From positions 1 through 51,989 of the forward strand of contig CALWTY010000011.1 in assembly GCA_944384585.1 (NCBI GenBank): a DNA stretch of 51,989 bases. Reading direction: 5' to 3'. The stretch comes from an uncultured Clostridia bacterium. Lineage in GTDB: Bacteria > Bacillota > Clostridia > Oscillospirales > CAG-272. Made by a program: the position numbers and the translations under genes. Below the pieces are notes generated by a model. That model was not told the origin of the DNA and did not search any database. It saw only the letters and a program-made list of their open reading frames with translations. Positions 44,573 to 51,989 of the stretch are shown here, piece after piece. Numbering within the stretch: the first letter of the stretch is position 1; each line of letters begins with the position of its first letter.

Positions 44573-44977
44573 TCAGAGGCTGTCGGTCGGAGAGGCGTCG
44601 TCAAAGCGCGTCAGCTCCTCCGGGCGCAGAGCCCCCTCGCCGCCGGCGATCGGGACGAGCAGCACCTGCTGAACGGAGGTCACGCCGTCAAAGATCGGTA
44701 CGCTGCCGTTGACCACGGAATAATAGCCGGTACGGTCGGTATCGATCGTATAATAGCTGCAGACCGGCCCCTGCCCGGGGGCAATGCTGTTGCTGCGCGG
44801 GGGCGCGGGGAGCGCGGCGATCTCGGTAGCGCCCCCGGCGTCTGTGATCATGGCGGCGACGACGGTGCTTCCGGCGCCCGCGACGGTTTTGATCGTGATA
44901 TAAGCGCCCTCGACGGGGAGCGCGCCGCCGGCGGTTCTGACGTTGACGGTGATATAGCCCTGTCCTTGTTCTTCCAT
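44573..44977 (-). CDS. SleC prodomain-like protein (carboxypeptidase-regulatory fold)
   Basis: A 134-residue protein resembling a carboxypeptidase-regulatory/CnaB-like beta-sandwich: GYITVNVRTAGG, LPVEGAYITIKT, then LPAPPRSNSIAPG and YTIDTDRTGYYSVVNGSVPI. Order and motifs match the N-terminal pre-pro region of clostridial SleC (family knowledge from memory), which there is joined to the SpoIID domain and removed by Csp proteases during germination. Here it ends with its own stop codon 28 nt before the enzyme gene. The start at 44977 has AAAGG about 13 nt upstream, slightly far; the frame is open further but reads low-complexity sequence. There is no signal peptide. Likely role: inhibitor or chaperone of the downstream enzyme. 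Confidence 0.75.
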   Translation of the reverse strand: MEEQGQGYITVNVRTAGGALPVEGAYITIKTVAGAGSTVVAAMITDAGGATEIAALPAPPRSNSIAPGQGPVCSYYTIDTDRTGYYSVVNGSVPIFDGVTSVQQVLLVPIAGGEGALRPEELTRFDDASPTDSL

Positions 44978-45142
44978 ACTGCTGACCAAGCCTTTCTTGT
45001 TGGGTTTCGCACGTCGGCGTCTCCGGGCTGAAACCGCGGCGGCGACGGCGCTTACTGCCATCTTATGCAAAAACGGCCGATCCGTGCTTCTTGCGCGGGG
45101 GAGGAAATCCGATAAAATTTTTCGTCGCCGACCGAAAACGAC

Positions 45143-45170
45143 AGGACATGCGGGCATTTTGGTATACAAT
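45143..45170 (+). promoter_or_regulatory. Possible promoter of the spoIIA operon
   Basis: AGGACAT (45143-45149) and TATACAAT (45163-45170) precede spoIIAA by about 45 nt. The AGGA core with a CAAT-type -10 loosely recalls sigma-H promoters, which drive spoIIA in Bacillus, but the match is imperfect and a sigma-A reading is also possible. Confidence 0.35.
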
Positions 45171-45216
45171 AGGGACAGATGAAGTATGAAACGGAAGGAT
45201 CGGAAAGGAGTCGGAT

Positions 45217-45570
45217 ATGGAAGAAAAGGAAGCGATCTTGAATTACGGCAGCGTGAGCGTGCGGACACAGGAGGGCGGGGAGCTGATCTTCTGTCTGCGA
45301 GGAGAGCTGGATCACCACAGCGTGCGGGAGATCCGCGATACTATCGATCGGAAGCTGATCGACTATCGTCCGCTGAGCGTCACCCTCGATCTCTCGGAGG
45401 TCTCCTTTACCGATTCGGCGGGGCTCGGACTGATTCTCGGGCGATATACGAGGATCAGCGGCTACGGCGGATCGATGAAGCTGACGGGGGTGTCGGAGGG
45501 TTTTATGAAGATCCTGCGCCTGGCGGGAACCGATCGGTTGATTCCGATCGAGAAAAAGGAAAAGAGATAA
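45217..45570 (+). CDS. spoIIAA: Anti-sigma F factor antagonist SpoIIAA
   Basis: A 117-residue STAS-domain protein. The phosphorylatable serine is S67 in SFTDSAGLGLILGRY. In its unphosphorylated form SpoIIAA binds SpoIIAB and frees sigma F in the forespore. AAAGGAG lies 6 nt before the start. First gene of the spoIIAA-spoIIAB-sigF operon; it shows the organism can, or recently could, form endospores. Confidence 0.92.
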   Translation: MEEKEAILNYGSVSVRTQEGGELIFCLRGELDHHSVREIRDTIDRKLIDYRPLSVTLDLSEVSFTDSAGLGLILGRYTRISGYGGSMKLTGVSEGFMKILRLAGTDRLIPIEKKEKR

Positions 45571-45598
45571 CAAAGCGGGAAACCGGAAAGGAAAGACA

Positions 45599-46030
45599 AT
45601 GAAAAAGAGAATGATCAACGAGATGAAGCTCACCTTTGCCTCCGATTCGAAAAACGAGAGCTTCGCGCGCGGCTGCGTCACGGCGTTTTCGGCGCAGCTT
45701 GATCCCGATATGGAGGAGCTTGCCGACATCAGGACGGCGGTTTCGGAGGCTGTGACCAACAGCATCATACACGGCTATCGCGGCGGGGAGGGAAGGATTA
45801 CCGTCCATGCCCGGCTTTTTGACGATCGGAGCATCAGAATCCGGGTCATCGACCGCGGCTGCGGCATTGAGAACATAGAGCAGGCGATGCAGCCGCTGTT
45901 CACCACCGATCGGAGCGGGGAACGGGGCGGGATGGGCTTCGCCATCATGCAGAGCTTCAGCGACCGCCTTGACGTAAGCTCCCGGCCCGGAAAGGGGACG
46001 ACGGTCACCATGCAGAAAAAGCTGAAATGA
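45599..46030 (+). CDS. spoIIAB: Anti-sigma F factor SpoIIAB
   Basis: A 143-residue GHKL kinase and anti-sigma factor. It has the N box EAVTNSIIHGY, G1 DRGCGIENI and G2 ERGGMGFAIMQSF. It holds sigma F inactive and phosphorylates SpoIIAA. Translation may start at 45599 (after GGAAAGGAAAG) or at the internal ATG at 45611, which would give the more usual MxNEMKL opening. Its stop overlaps the sigF start by 4 bp (ATGA). Confidence 0.93.
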   Translation: MKKRMINEMKLTFASDSKNESFARGCVTAFSAQLDPDMEELADIRTAVSEAVTNSIIHGYRGGEGRITVHARLFDDRSIRIRVIDRGCGIENIEQAMQPLFTTDRSGERGGMGFAIMQSFSDRLDVSSRPGKGTTVTMQKKLK

Positions 46031-46743
46031 CGCGGGAGGAGAATACCGAGCTGCTCCGCCTTGCCCGGGACGGGGACAGGGACGCGATGGAGCGGCTGGT
46101 GGAGTGCAATATGGGGCTTTGCCGCAGCATCGCGGCGCGCTTCCGGGATCGGGGCGTGGAGTATGAGGATCTGGTGCAGCTGGCGGCCATCGGGATGATC
46201 AAGGCCGTCAGGAGCTTTGATTTTTCATATCAGACCGCCTTTTCGACCTATGCCGTGCCTTTGATCATCGGGGAGATCAGACGGTTTCTTCGGGACGACG
46301 GCGCGATCAAGGTCAGCCGTTCCGCCAAGCGCACCGGGCGGGACGCCATGCGCAGACGGGAGGAATTTTTGAGAGAGCACGGCAGAGAACCGCGGCTGAA
46401 CGAGCTGGCGGCGCTCTGCGGCGTGGAGGGGGAGGAGCTGGCCTTTGCATTGGAGGCGGTCAGCCCGGTCCGTTCGCTGAACGAGCCGATCGGAAATGGG
46501 GAGGACGGGGCGCAGCTCGGGGATCTGCTGGCCGATTCCGACGACGGTATTGCAGGCGCGGTCGACCGCATCGCGCTCTCGGAGGCGATCCGCAGCCTGC
46601 CCCCGACGCAGCGGCGTCTGATCTATCTGCGGTACTGCAGGGAGCTGTCGCAGGCGCAGACGGGGCAGCTTCTCGGCATGACGCAGGTCAAGGTCTCACG
46701 GGAGGAGAAAAAAATCATGGCGGCGCTCAAAAAAGCGCTGTAG
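46027..46743 (+). CDS. sigF: RNA polymerase sigma-F factor
   Basis: A 238-residue sigma-70 family factor. Region 2 contains YEDLVQLAAIGMIKAVRSFD and FSTYAVPLIIGEIRRFLRDD; region 3 has REPRLNELAALCGVEGEEL; region 4 is the C-terminal LSQAQTGQLLGMTQVKVSRE helix-turn-helix. It directs the first forespore-specific transcription of sporulation and is held by SpoIIAB. Identification rests on both the sequence and the spoIIA operon context, which excludes sigma G and sigma B. Confidence 0.94.
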   Translation: MTREENTELLRLARDGDRDAMERLVECNMGLCRSIAARFRDRGVEYEDLVQLAAIGMIKAVRSFDFSYQTAFSTYAVPLIIGEIRRFLRDDGAIKVSRSAKRTGRDAMRRREEFLREHGREPRLNELAALCGVEGEELAFALEAVSPVRSLNEPIGNGEDGAQLGDLLADSDDGIAGAVDRIALSEAIRSLPPTQRRLIYLRYCRELSQAQTGQLLGMTQVKVSREEKKIMAALKKAL

Positions 46744-46817
46744 CGCCGCGCCCCGTCCCCGCCTCTTCCGGGACGCGTCGGAGGAAAGAATAATTTCGGG
46801 GAAAATGAAAAAAATCA

Positions 46818-46846
46818 TTGACAAAAGGCGATCGGGTGTGTATAAT
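46818..46846 (+). promoter_or_regulatory. Consensus sigma-A promoter of yceD-rpmF
   Basis: Perfect TTGACA (46818-46823), a 17-bp spacer and perfect TATAAT (46841-46846), about 32 nt before the predicted Shine-Dalgarno start region of the DUF177 gene. Confidence 0.9.
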
Positions 46847-46884
46847 GTATGGTGTGACATTTTGGAAAGATCAAGGAGTATGCC

Positions 46885-47382
46885 ATGCGGGTGGATATGA
46901 CGCCGATTCTGAGCGGAAGATCCGACAAGATCAGCTTTTCTTTCGAATGGGAAGGGGCTGACGAGCTTTTCCCCGCACTGCGGTTCACCTCTCCCGTCCG
47001 TGTCTGCGGCTCTGTGACCGACCGCTCCGGCTATATGCTTCTCACGCTCAGCGCCGAGGCGGAATACACGACAGAGTGCGCACGGTGTCTGGAGGTGCTT
47101 CACCGGAAGCTCTCCTTCGGCCTTGAAAAAAATGTGGTTCTGAAAAGCGATGCGGAGGATGACGACGATGTCGTCGTGGTCGATTCCGCGATCCTGCTGG
47201 ACGAGCCGGTCGGGGAGCTTCTGTTCCTCGAACTTCCGTCAAGAGATCTCTGCAGGGAGGACTGCCGCGGACTCTGTCCGAAATGCGGCAAAAACCTCAA
47301 CGCCGGCGACTGCGGCTGCAGTCATCGGGAGATTGACCCGCGGCTTGAGGTGCTGAAGAAATTTCTTGATACCGAAGAATGA
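46885..47382 (+). CDS. DUF177 (YceD) family protein
   Basis: A 165-residue protein with the DUF177 pattern: an N-terminal beta region, a central ECARCLEVLHRKL motif and a cysteine-rich C-terminus (LCREDCRGLCPKCGKNL then GDCGC) that probably binds zinc. The family is almost always encoded beside rpmF, as here, and has been linked in plants and bacteria to 23S rRNA accumulation. AAGGAG lies 6 nt before the start. It is 34 nt from rpmF and shares its promoter. Confidence 0.88.
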   Translation: MRVDMTPILSGRSDKISFSFEWEGADELFPALRFTSPVRVCGSVTDRSGYMLLTLSAEAEYTTECARCLEVLHRKLSFGLEKNVVLKSDAEDDDDVVVVDSAILLDEPVGELLFLELPSRDLCREDCRGLCPKCGKNLNAGDCGCSHREIDPRLEVLKKFLDTEE

Positions 47383-47416
47383 ATATCTAACCACTTGAAG
47401 GAGGTGCTAAAATACA

Positions 47417-47602
47417 ATGGCGGTACCGAAGCGCAAAACATCAAAGGCAAGACGTGATAAGAGACGCTCCAGCGTCTGGAAGCTCGATATTCCCGGCATG
47501 ACCAAATGCCCCAAATGCGGTGAATATACTTTATCTCACAGGGTGTGCAAGGCATGCGGAACTTATGCCGGCAAGGAGATCCTTGCGGTCGAGAAGGACT
47601 GA
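47417..47602 (+). CDS. rpmF: 50S ribosomal protein L32
   Basis: A 61-residue protein starting [18 protein letters not shown] with the zinc ribbon [18 protein letters not shown]. This is the four-cysteine (zinc-binding, C+) form of L32. GGAGG lies upstream. It is co-transcribed with the DUF177 gene and followed by a terminator. Confidence 0.96.
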   Translation: MAVPKRKTSKARRDKRRSSVWKLDIPGMTKCPKCGEYTLSHRVCKACGTYAGKEILAVEKD

Positions 47603-47630
47603 AGAGGGCTCTCTGTCGGTCAATCAGGTA

Positions 47631-47666
47631 AAAAGGCCCGCCGCGGTTGAGCGGAGGGCTTTCTTT
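47631..47666 (+). terminator. Terminator after rpmF
   Basis: GCCCGCCGC (47636-47644) pairs with GCGGAGGGC (47651-47659) with one mismatch. It has A4 before and TTTCTTT after. Confidence 0.75.
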
Positions 47667-47713
47667 CCGTATCCGGCGCGAACGGAACGGATCCGGATGA
47701 AAGGAGGGACCGT

Positions 47714-49021
47714 ATGGTCTGTATCAAGGATGTCATCACAGGCTCCCCCGCCGATCTTGCGGGGGTGATGAGAGGAGATTATCTTGTCCGCATCAACGGC
47801 AGGGACATCAACGATGTTCTTGATTATCGGTACTATATCACCGAGCCGAAGGTCAGACTGATGATCCACCGCGGCCCCGATCTCTTCGATATCGTGATCA
47901 GAAAGCCCCGGTACGACGATATCGGGCTGGAGTTTGAGACCTTTCTGATGGATGAAAAACGCTCCTGCCGCAACAAATGCATCTTCTGCTTTATCGATCA
48001 GCTTCCGCCCGGCATGAGGGACTCCCTGTATTTCAAGGATGACGATTCCCGTCTGTCCTTCCTGATGGGGAATTATATCACCCTCACCAATATGGAGGAG
48101 CGGGATATTGCGCGGATCATCGAAATGAAAATGTCCCCTCTCAATATCTCGGTGCATACCACGAACCCCGCCCTTCGCTGCGAGATGCTGAGCAACCGCT
48201 TCGCCGGCTCCTGCTACGAGACGATGAAGCGCTTTGCCGCCGCGGGGATCGAGATGCACTGTCAGATCGTGCTTTGCCGCGGGGTAAACGACGGGGCGGA
48301 GCTGATGCGCTCGATGCGGGAGCTGGCGGCGCTTTATCCGGCGGTCAGCAGCGTTTCCGTCGTCCCCGCCGGATTGACCAAATACCGCGATAAGCTCTAT
48401 CCGCTTCAGCCCTTTTCGCCGGAGGACTGCCGGAATGTGATCGCGCAGGTCGAGGGCTTCGCGGAGGAGTGCCGCATGACCCTCGGCAAGAGGATCTTCT
48501 TCTGCGCAGATGAAATGTATGTGACGGGAAGGCAGCGCTTTCCCGACGGACGGTACTATGAGGGCTATCCCCAGATTGAGAACGGCGTCGGGCTGCTGCG
48601 CTCGATGGCGGATGAGTTTGTGGAGGCGATGGAGGATATCGATCGCTTTGATCCCTTCCGTCTGCGCTCCTGCTCGATCGCAACGGGAGTCGCCGCCTAC
48701 GGCTTCATCTCGATGCTGATCGAGGAGATGAAGAAAAAATGCTATAATCTGGACTGCCGCGTCTATCGCATCCGGAACGAGTTCTTCGGAGAGAATATCA
48801 CGGTGGCAGGGCTGATCACGGGACGGGATCTGTATCGGCAGCTGCGGAATCAGCCGCTCGGGAAGGTGCTGTTCCTGCCGTCGGTGATGCTTCGGCATGA
48901 GGGGGACCGCTTCCTTGACGACACCACGCCGCAGTGGCTGGAGGAAAAGCTCGGCGTCAGAATTGTGTTTACCGACAACGACGGGTTTGATTTCGTGTCC
49001 AAAATCCTGACACTGTCCTGA
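47714..49021 (+). CDS. PDZ/radical-SAM-like DUF512 protein
   Basis: A 435-residue protein of the DUF512 family. Residues 1-65 form a PDZ-like domain (GSPADLAGVMRGDYLVRING). C85, C89 and C92 form a CxxxCxxC motif in CRNKCIFCFIDQLP, as in radical SAM iron-sulfur enzymes. The C-terminal DUF512 domain follows (FFCADEMYVTG, EGYPQIENGVGLLR, then FFGENITVAGLITG). The family is conserved next to der in many Firmicutes, but I know of no established reaction. AAGGAGG precedes the start. It is 16 nt upstream of der, which suggests shared expression and perhaps a role connected with ribosome maturation (inference). Confidence 0.88.
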   Translation: MVCIKDVITGSPADLAGVMRGDYLVRINGRDINDVLDYRYYITEPKVRLMIHRGPDLFDIVIRKPRYDDIGLEFETFLMDEKRSCRNKCIFCFIDQLPPGMRDSLYFKDDDSRLSFLMGNYITLTNMEERDIARIIEMKMSPLNISVHTTNPALRCEMLSNRFAGSCYETMKRFAAAGIEMHCQIVLCRGVNDGAELMRSMRELAALYPAVSSVSVVPAGLTKYRDKLYPLQPFSPEDCRNVIAQVEGFAEECRMTLGKRIFFCADEMYVTGRQRFPDGRYYEGYPQIENGVGLLRSMADEFVEAMEDIDRFDPFRLRSCSIATGVAAYGFISMLIEEMKKKCYNLDCRVYRIRNEFFGENITVAGLITGRDLYRQLRNQPLGKVLFLPSVMLRHEGDRFLDDTTPQWLEEKLGVRIVFTDNDGFDFVSKILTLS

Positions 49022-49037
49022 AGGAGGTGAAACGTCT

Positions 49038-50372
49038 ATGAGTATACCGGTTGTTGCCATTGTGGGACGCCCCAACGTCGGGAAAAGCACCCTGTTCAAC
49101 AAGCTGACCGGCAAGAGAATATCGATCGTGGAGAATACGCCCGGCGTGACCCGCGACCGGATCTATCATGAGGCAGAATGGCGCGGCAGGAAGATCATGC
49201 TGGTCGATACCGGCGGCATTGAACCGAAAACCGACAGCGAGATGCTGAAATATATGAGGAAGCAGGCGGAGGCTGCCATCGGAACGGCCGACGTCATCGT
49301 CTTCATGACCGACGTCAGCGTCGGCATGACCGACGACGACCGTCAGATCGCCGCCATGCTGATGCGGAGCGGCAAGCCTGTCGTTCTCGCCGTGAACAAG
49401 GTCGACCGCATCGGTGATCCGCCGCTCGAATTTTACGAATTCTATCAGCTCGGCTTCAAGGACGATCCGATCGCCCTTTCCTCCCTGCACGGCAACGGCA
49501 GCGGCGATCTGCTCGATCGGATTCTTGCCCTCTGCCCCGAGGAGGCGGAAGAGGAGGAACGGGAGGAGGGGACGATCCGCGTTGCCGTGATCGGAAAACC
49601 GAACGCCGGAAAAAGCTCGATCATCAACCGCATTCTCGGTACGGAGCGGCTGATTGTCTCGGAGGTCGCCGGCACGACCCGCGATGCCATCGACACGGCG
49701 GTGGAGAACGAATACGGGCGGTATGTCTTTATTGACACCGCCGGCATCCGCCGACAGAGCAAGGTGGAGGATCCCATCGAAAAATACAGCGTGCTCCGCG
49801 CCAGGCTGGCGGTGGATCGCGCCGACGTCTGCGTGATCATGATCGACGCCGAGCAGGGCGTCACCGAACAGGACGAGCGGATTGCCGGCATCGCGCACGA
49901 GGCGGGGAAGCCCTCGGTCATATGCATCAACAAATGGGATCTGATCGAGAAGGACAACCGCACCGTCATCGAATATACCGAAAAGATCGCAAAGGCGCTG
50001 TCCTATATGTCCTATGCCGAGACGATTTTCCTCTCCGCAAAAACGGGGCAGCGGGTGAACCGACTCTTCGAACTGATCAACAATGCCTATGCGCAATCGG
50101 CGCAGCGGATCACGACGGGAATGCTGAATGACGTGCTGAATGACGCGACGGCAAGAGTTCAGCCGCCCTCCGACAAGGGACGGTATCTGAAGATTTACTA
50201 TATGACGCAGCAGGCGGTCTGCCTGCCGACGTTTGTGATCTTCTGCAATTCGGCGGAGTTGTTTCATTTTTCCTATCGGCGCTACATTGAAAACTGCCTG
50301 CGGGAGGTGTTCGGCTTCAAGGGAACGCCGATCAGGCTGATCATCCGGGAGCACGGAGAGGAGTCGGTATAA
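49038..50372 (+). CDS. der: Ribosome biogenesis GTPase Der (EngA)
   Basis: A 444-residue protein with tandem GTPase domains. The first P-loop is GRPNVGKS (10-17), with DTGG and NKVD; the second is GKPNAGKS (186-193), with DTAG and NKWD. A C-terminal KH-like domain carries the final KIYYMTQQAVCLPTFVIF. Der is needed for 50S subunit assembly. GGAGGTGA precedes the start. It is followed by plsY after one base. Confidence 0.96.
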   Translation: MSIPVVAIVGRPNVGKSTLFNKLTGKRISIVENTPGVTRDRIYHEAEWRGRKIMLVDTGGIEPKTDSEMLKYMRKQAEAAIGTADVIVFMTDVSVGMTDDDRQIAAMLMRSGKPVVLAVNKVDRIGDPPLEFYEFYQLGFKDDPIALSSLHGNGSGDLLDRILALCPEEAEEEEREEGTIRVAVIGKPNAGKSSIINRILGTERLIVSEVAGTTRDAIDTAVENEYGRYVFIDTAGIRRQSKVEDPIEKYSVLRARLAVDRADVCVIMIDAEQGVTEQDERIAGIAHEAGKPSVICINKWDLIEKDNRTVIEYTEKIAKALSYMSYAETIFLSAKTGQRVNRLFELINNAYAQSAQRITTGMLNDVLNDATARVQPPSDKGRYLKIYYMTQQAVCLPTFVIFCNSAELFHFSYRRYIENCLREVFGFKGTPIRLIIREHGEESV

Positions 50373-50373
50373 A

Positions 50374-51183
50374 ATGAACGCATCGATCCTGTTATTGAAT
50401 ACGGCGGTTTCCGGCAGCACGACGGCTGCCGTGACGGATGCTGTGACGGGAGCGGCGGAAGAAGGGGCGCTGACCCTCGGATCCCTGCTCTACAAGGGCT
50501 GGCTGGGTGTGCTGGGGGAGAGCGGAAGAATTCCGGTCTGGCTGTATATCGCGGGAATCGTCTTCTGCGCGGTTCTCGGTTATCTGCTCGGCAGCATCAA
50601 CTTCGCGGTGGTCATCTCACGGCTGAAATATCACGATGATATCCGCAAACACGGAAGCGGCAACGCAGGCGCCACCAATATGTCGAGAACCTACGGGAAG
50701 AGCGCCGGAATTGCCACGCTGGGAGGGGATATCCTCAAGACGGTGACGGCCGTTCTGATCGCAAGACTGCTCTGCGGCGAGGTGATTGCCTATATGACGG
50801 GGATGTTCTGCGCCATCGGGCACGCCTTCCCCTGCTATTATCGCTTCAAGGGCGGAAAATGCGTGGCGGTGACGGCGGCAATGGCGCTGATGCTGAATCC
50901 CGTCGCGTTCCTCTTCATTTTCCTGATCTTCGCTGTCATGCTGGTCGTCACAAAGTATGTGTCGATGGCGTCCATTTCGGCGGCGCTGATGTATCCGCTG
51001 ATCCTGTATAACCTGACAAAAGAGCGCTTTCAGCACGGCGACTTGAGGGTCATTTTCGTTCTGATCGTCTGCGTGCTGATTGTCTTCCTGCATCGGGAGA
51101 ATATCAAACGGCTTCTGGACGGCAAAGAGAATAAAATCGACTTTAAAAAGAGCGGAAAGAGCCAAAAGAAATCCGAAAAATAA
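50374..51183 (+). CDS. plsY: Glycerol-3-phosphate acyltransferase PlsY, extended
   Basis: A 269-residue membrane acyltransferase that transfers acyl groups from acyl-phosphate to glycerol-3-phosphate, the first step of phospholipid synthesis. The family motifs are present: LGSINFAVV (near 72), GSGNAGATN (94-102) and GHAFPCYYRFKGGK. Typical PlsY has about 200 residues. Here about 57 residues rich in Ala, Gly and Thr precede the first membrane segment, and a lysine-rich tail follows the last. The extension looks real because the ATG at 50374 has GAGGAG upstream and there is no good internal start before the first membrane segment. It follows der by one base. Confidence 0.92.
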   Translation: MNASILLLNTAVSGSTTAAVTDAVTGAAEEGALTLGSLLYKGWLGVLGESGRIPVWLYIAGIVFCAVLGYLLGSINFAVVISRLKYHDDIRKHGSGNAGATNMSRTYGKSAGIATLGGDILKTVTAVLIARLLCGEVIAYMTGMFCAIGHAFPCYYRFKGGKCVAVTAAMALMLNPVAFLFIFLIFAVMLVVTKYVSMASISAALMYPLILYNLTKERFQHGDLRVIFVLIVCVLIVFLHRENIKRLLDGKENKIDFKKSGKSQKKSEK

Positions 51184-51201
51184 GTTTTTTTCAGATTTCT
51201 C

Positions 51202-51230
51202 TTGCAATTTCGGGACAGATGTGGTATACT
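51202..51230 (+). promoter_or_regulatory. Sigma-A promoter of rpmB
   Basis: TTGCAA (51202-51207), a 17-bp spacer and TATACT (51225-51230), about 50 nt before the rpmB ribosome site. Confidence 0.8.
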
Positions 51231-51288
51231 GTATTGGTATGAGAGTTTTACAGTCATCGATAATTTCGGATAGATGGAGGTGTCAATC

Positions 51289-51477
51289 ATGGCAAAGTGC
51301 GATATCTGCGGAAAGGGCGTAACCTTCGGTCATAACGTTTCCCACTCGAAGCGCAGAACAAACCGGGCCTGGAAGCCGAACGTCAGAACGGTGAAGGCGG
51401 TTGTCGGCGGAACCCACAAGACAATGCATGTGTGCTCCCGCTGCCTGCGCTCCGGAAAAGTGACCAGAGCCAACTGA
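51289..51477 (+). CDS. rpmB: 50S ribosomal protein L28
   Basis: A 62-residue protein starting MAKCDICGKGVTFGHNVSHS and ending with HVCSRCLRSGKVTRAN. It has the CxxC...CxxC zinc-binding form of L28. The start at 51289 follows GGAGG (51276-51280) by 8 nt; an in-frame ATG further upstream would place the ribosome site inside the gene. It has its own promoter. Confidence 0.95.
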   Translation: MAKCDICGKGVTFGHNVSHSKRRTNRAWKPNVRTVKAVVGGTHKTMHVCSRCLRSGKVTRAN

Positions 51478-51541
51478 TCGGCGGAAAGCTCATAAAAAGG
51501 CAGTCGTTTCGATTTATATGGAAGGTTTATCCTTTTATTGA

Positions 51542-51989
51542 ATGGTAAATACAGTTCTTATCGACAATCGCGTATCCGGCAGATGCATAGAGGCCCTTTC
51601 GGCACTCGGCTATGCTGTGATACGCTTGCCTTCTTTTTGGGGACTTCCCGCTCCCGTGTCGGGGCATCCCGACCTGCTCTGCGCCCGTCTTGACGACGGA
51701 AGCCTGCTGATCACGGAGGAATATTACCTCGCCGAACGGTCGTTTTTTGACGGGCTGGGGATAGCGATCACCCGGACGGAGGAGAAGCTCCGCCCCGTCT
51801 ATCCCCGGGACGTCCTTTTTGACGCGCTGACGGCAGGCGGGCGGGTCTACGGGAAGGAGGGCTGCGTCTCGCGGCTGCTTCTGCGCGGCTGTCGGGAGTT
51901 CGTCCCGGTGCGGCAGGGCTATGCGCGCTGCTCTGCGGCAATGCTGTCGGAGGAGTGCGCCGTAACCGCCGACCACGGGCTTGCCTCGG
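51542..51989 (+). CDS. Unknown protein, cut by window end
   Basis: An open frame of 149 codons with no stop before the window ends. It opens MVNTVLIDNRVSGRCIEAL and includes GYAVIRLPSFWGLPAPVSGH. It reads as a normal protein with codon use like its neighbours. The GYxVIRLP...PVSGHPD layout recalls an uncharacterised clostridial family of about 250 residues, from memory and unverified. The ribosome site is weak (GGAAGG about 15 nt upstream). An upstream ATG at 51518 is in frame but closed by a stop at 51539, so 51542 is the first usable start. Confidence 0.65.
   Translation, partial: MVNTVLIDNRVSGRCIEALSALGYAVIRLPSFWGLPAPVSGHPDLLCARLDDGSLLITEEYYLAERSFFDGLGIAITRTEEKLRPVYPRDVLFDALTAGGRVYGKEGCVSRLLLRGCREFVPVRQGYARCSAAMLSEECAVTADHGLAS

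Noticed and set aside
44977..45268. N-terminal extension of the SleC prodomain-like gene to 45268
   Set aside because: The added sequence is Arg/Ser-rich with no ribosome site and would overlap the start of spoIIAA.
1..51989. tRNA, rRNA, CRISPR arrays, prophage or toxin-antitoxin genes
   Set aside because: Both strands were read for tRNA-like T-arms, regular repeats, integrases and small toxin pairs; none could be supported.

Overview
The window looks like a chromosomal stretch of a GC-rich, endospore-forming member of the Clostridia, probably a gut or rumen Oscillospirales-type bacterium. This is an inference from gene content. The window carries a complete spoIIAA-spoIIAB-sigF operon, a SleC-type cortex-lytic locus, a T-box leader, type III glutamine synthetase, ClpC, RpmF/RpmB, many consensus sigma-A promoters, and plant-glycan glycosidases. 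No tRNA, rRNA, CRISPR array or intact mobile element was seen.

Layout. Positions 228-11314 hold a sugar-utilisation locus: a GH106-like glycosidase, GH127, GH78 and GH110-like enzymes, with two AraC regulators. None of the enzymes has a signal peptide and there is no transporter, so they probably act on imported oligosaccharides rich in L-arabinose, L-rhamnose or galactose. Positions 11372-16405 (minus strand) look like one operon: two membrane proteins, an RluA-family pseudouridine synthase, Lnt and a flavodoxin-like reductase. Positions 16505-23104 hold a Pho-box-driven pstSCAB-phoU-phoB-phoR operon. Positions 23198-37585 form a nitrogen block: nadE-gltB-gltD, T-box-controlled asnB, glnN (GS-III), and a divergent ammonium transporter fused to a P-II domain. 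Both glnN and amt start from perfect consensus promoters and have terminator-bearing leaders that begin with related AAAGGCGT hairpins.

Positions 37586-38292 hold no convincing gene. Then come a leucine-rich-repeat lipoprotein (minus), a previously unlisted 57-residue membrane protein just after clpC, clpC itself, and a three-gene operon for peptidoglycan-binding proteins. That operon looks like the cortex-lytic enzyme SleC split into a separate N-terminal prodomain protein and a SpoIID-domain enzyme with three peptidoglycan-binding repeats, plus a partner with two more repeats. It is divergent from the spoIIA operon. The right end holds yceD-rpmF, a DUF512 radical-SAM-like gene with der and plsY, rpmB, and a gene cut by the window edge.

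The most interesting points are: (1) the split SleC locus; (2) the paired conditional-terminator leaders of glnN and amt-glnB; (3) a perfectly symmetric bidirectional promoter at 2615-2648, in which each -35 overlaps the opposite -10; (4) a circularly permuted PstS; (5) Lnt in a spore-former, with a tandem-repeat tail.
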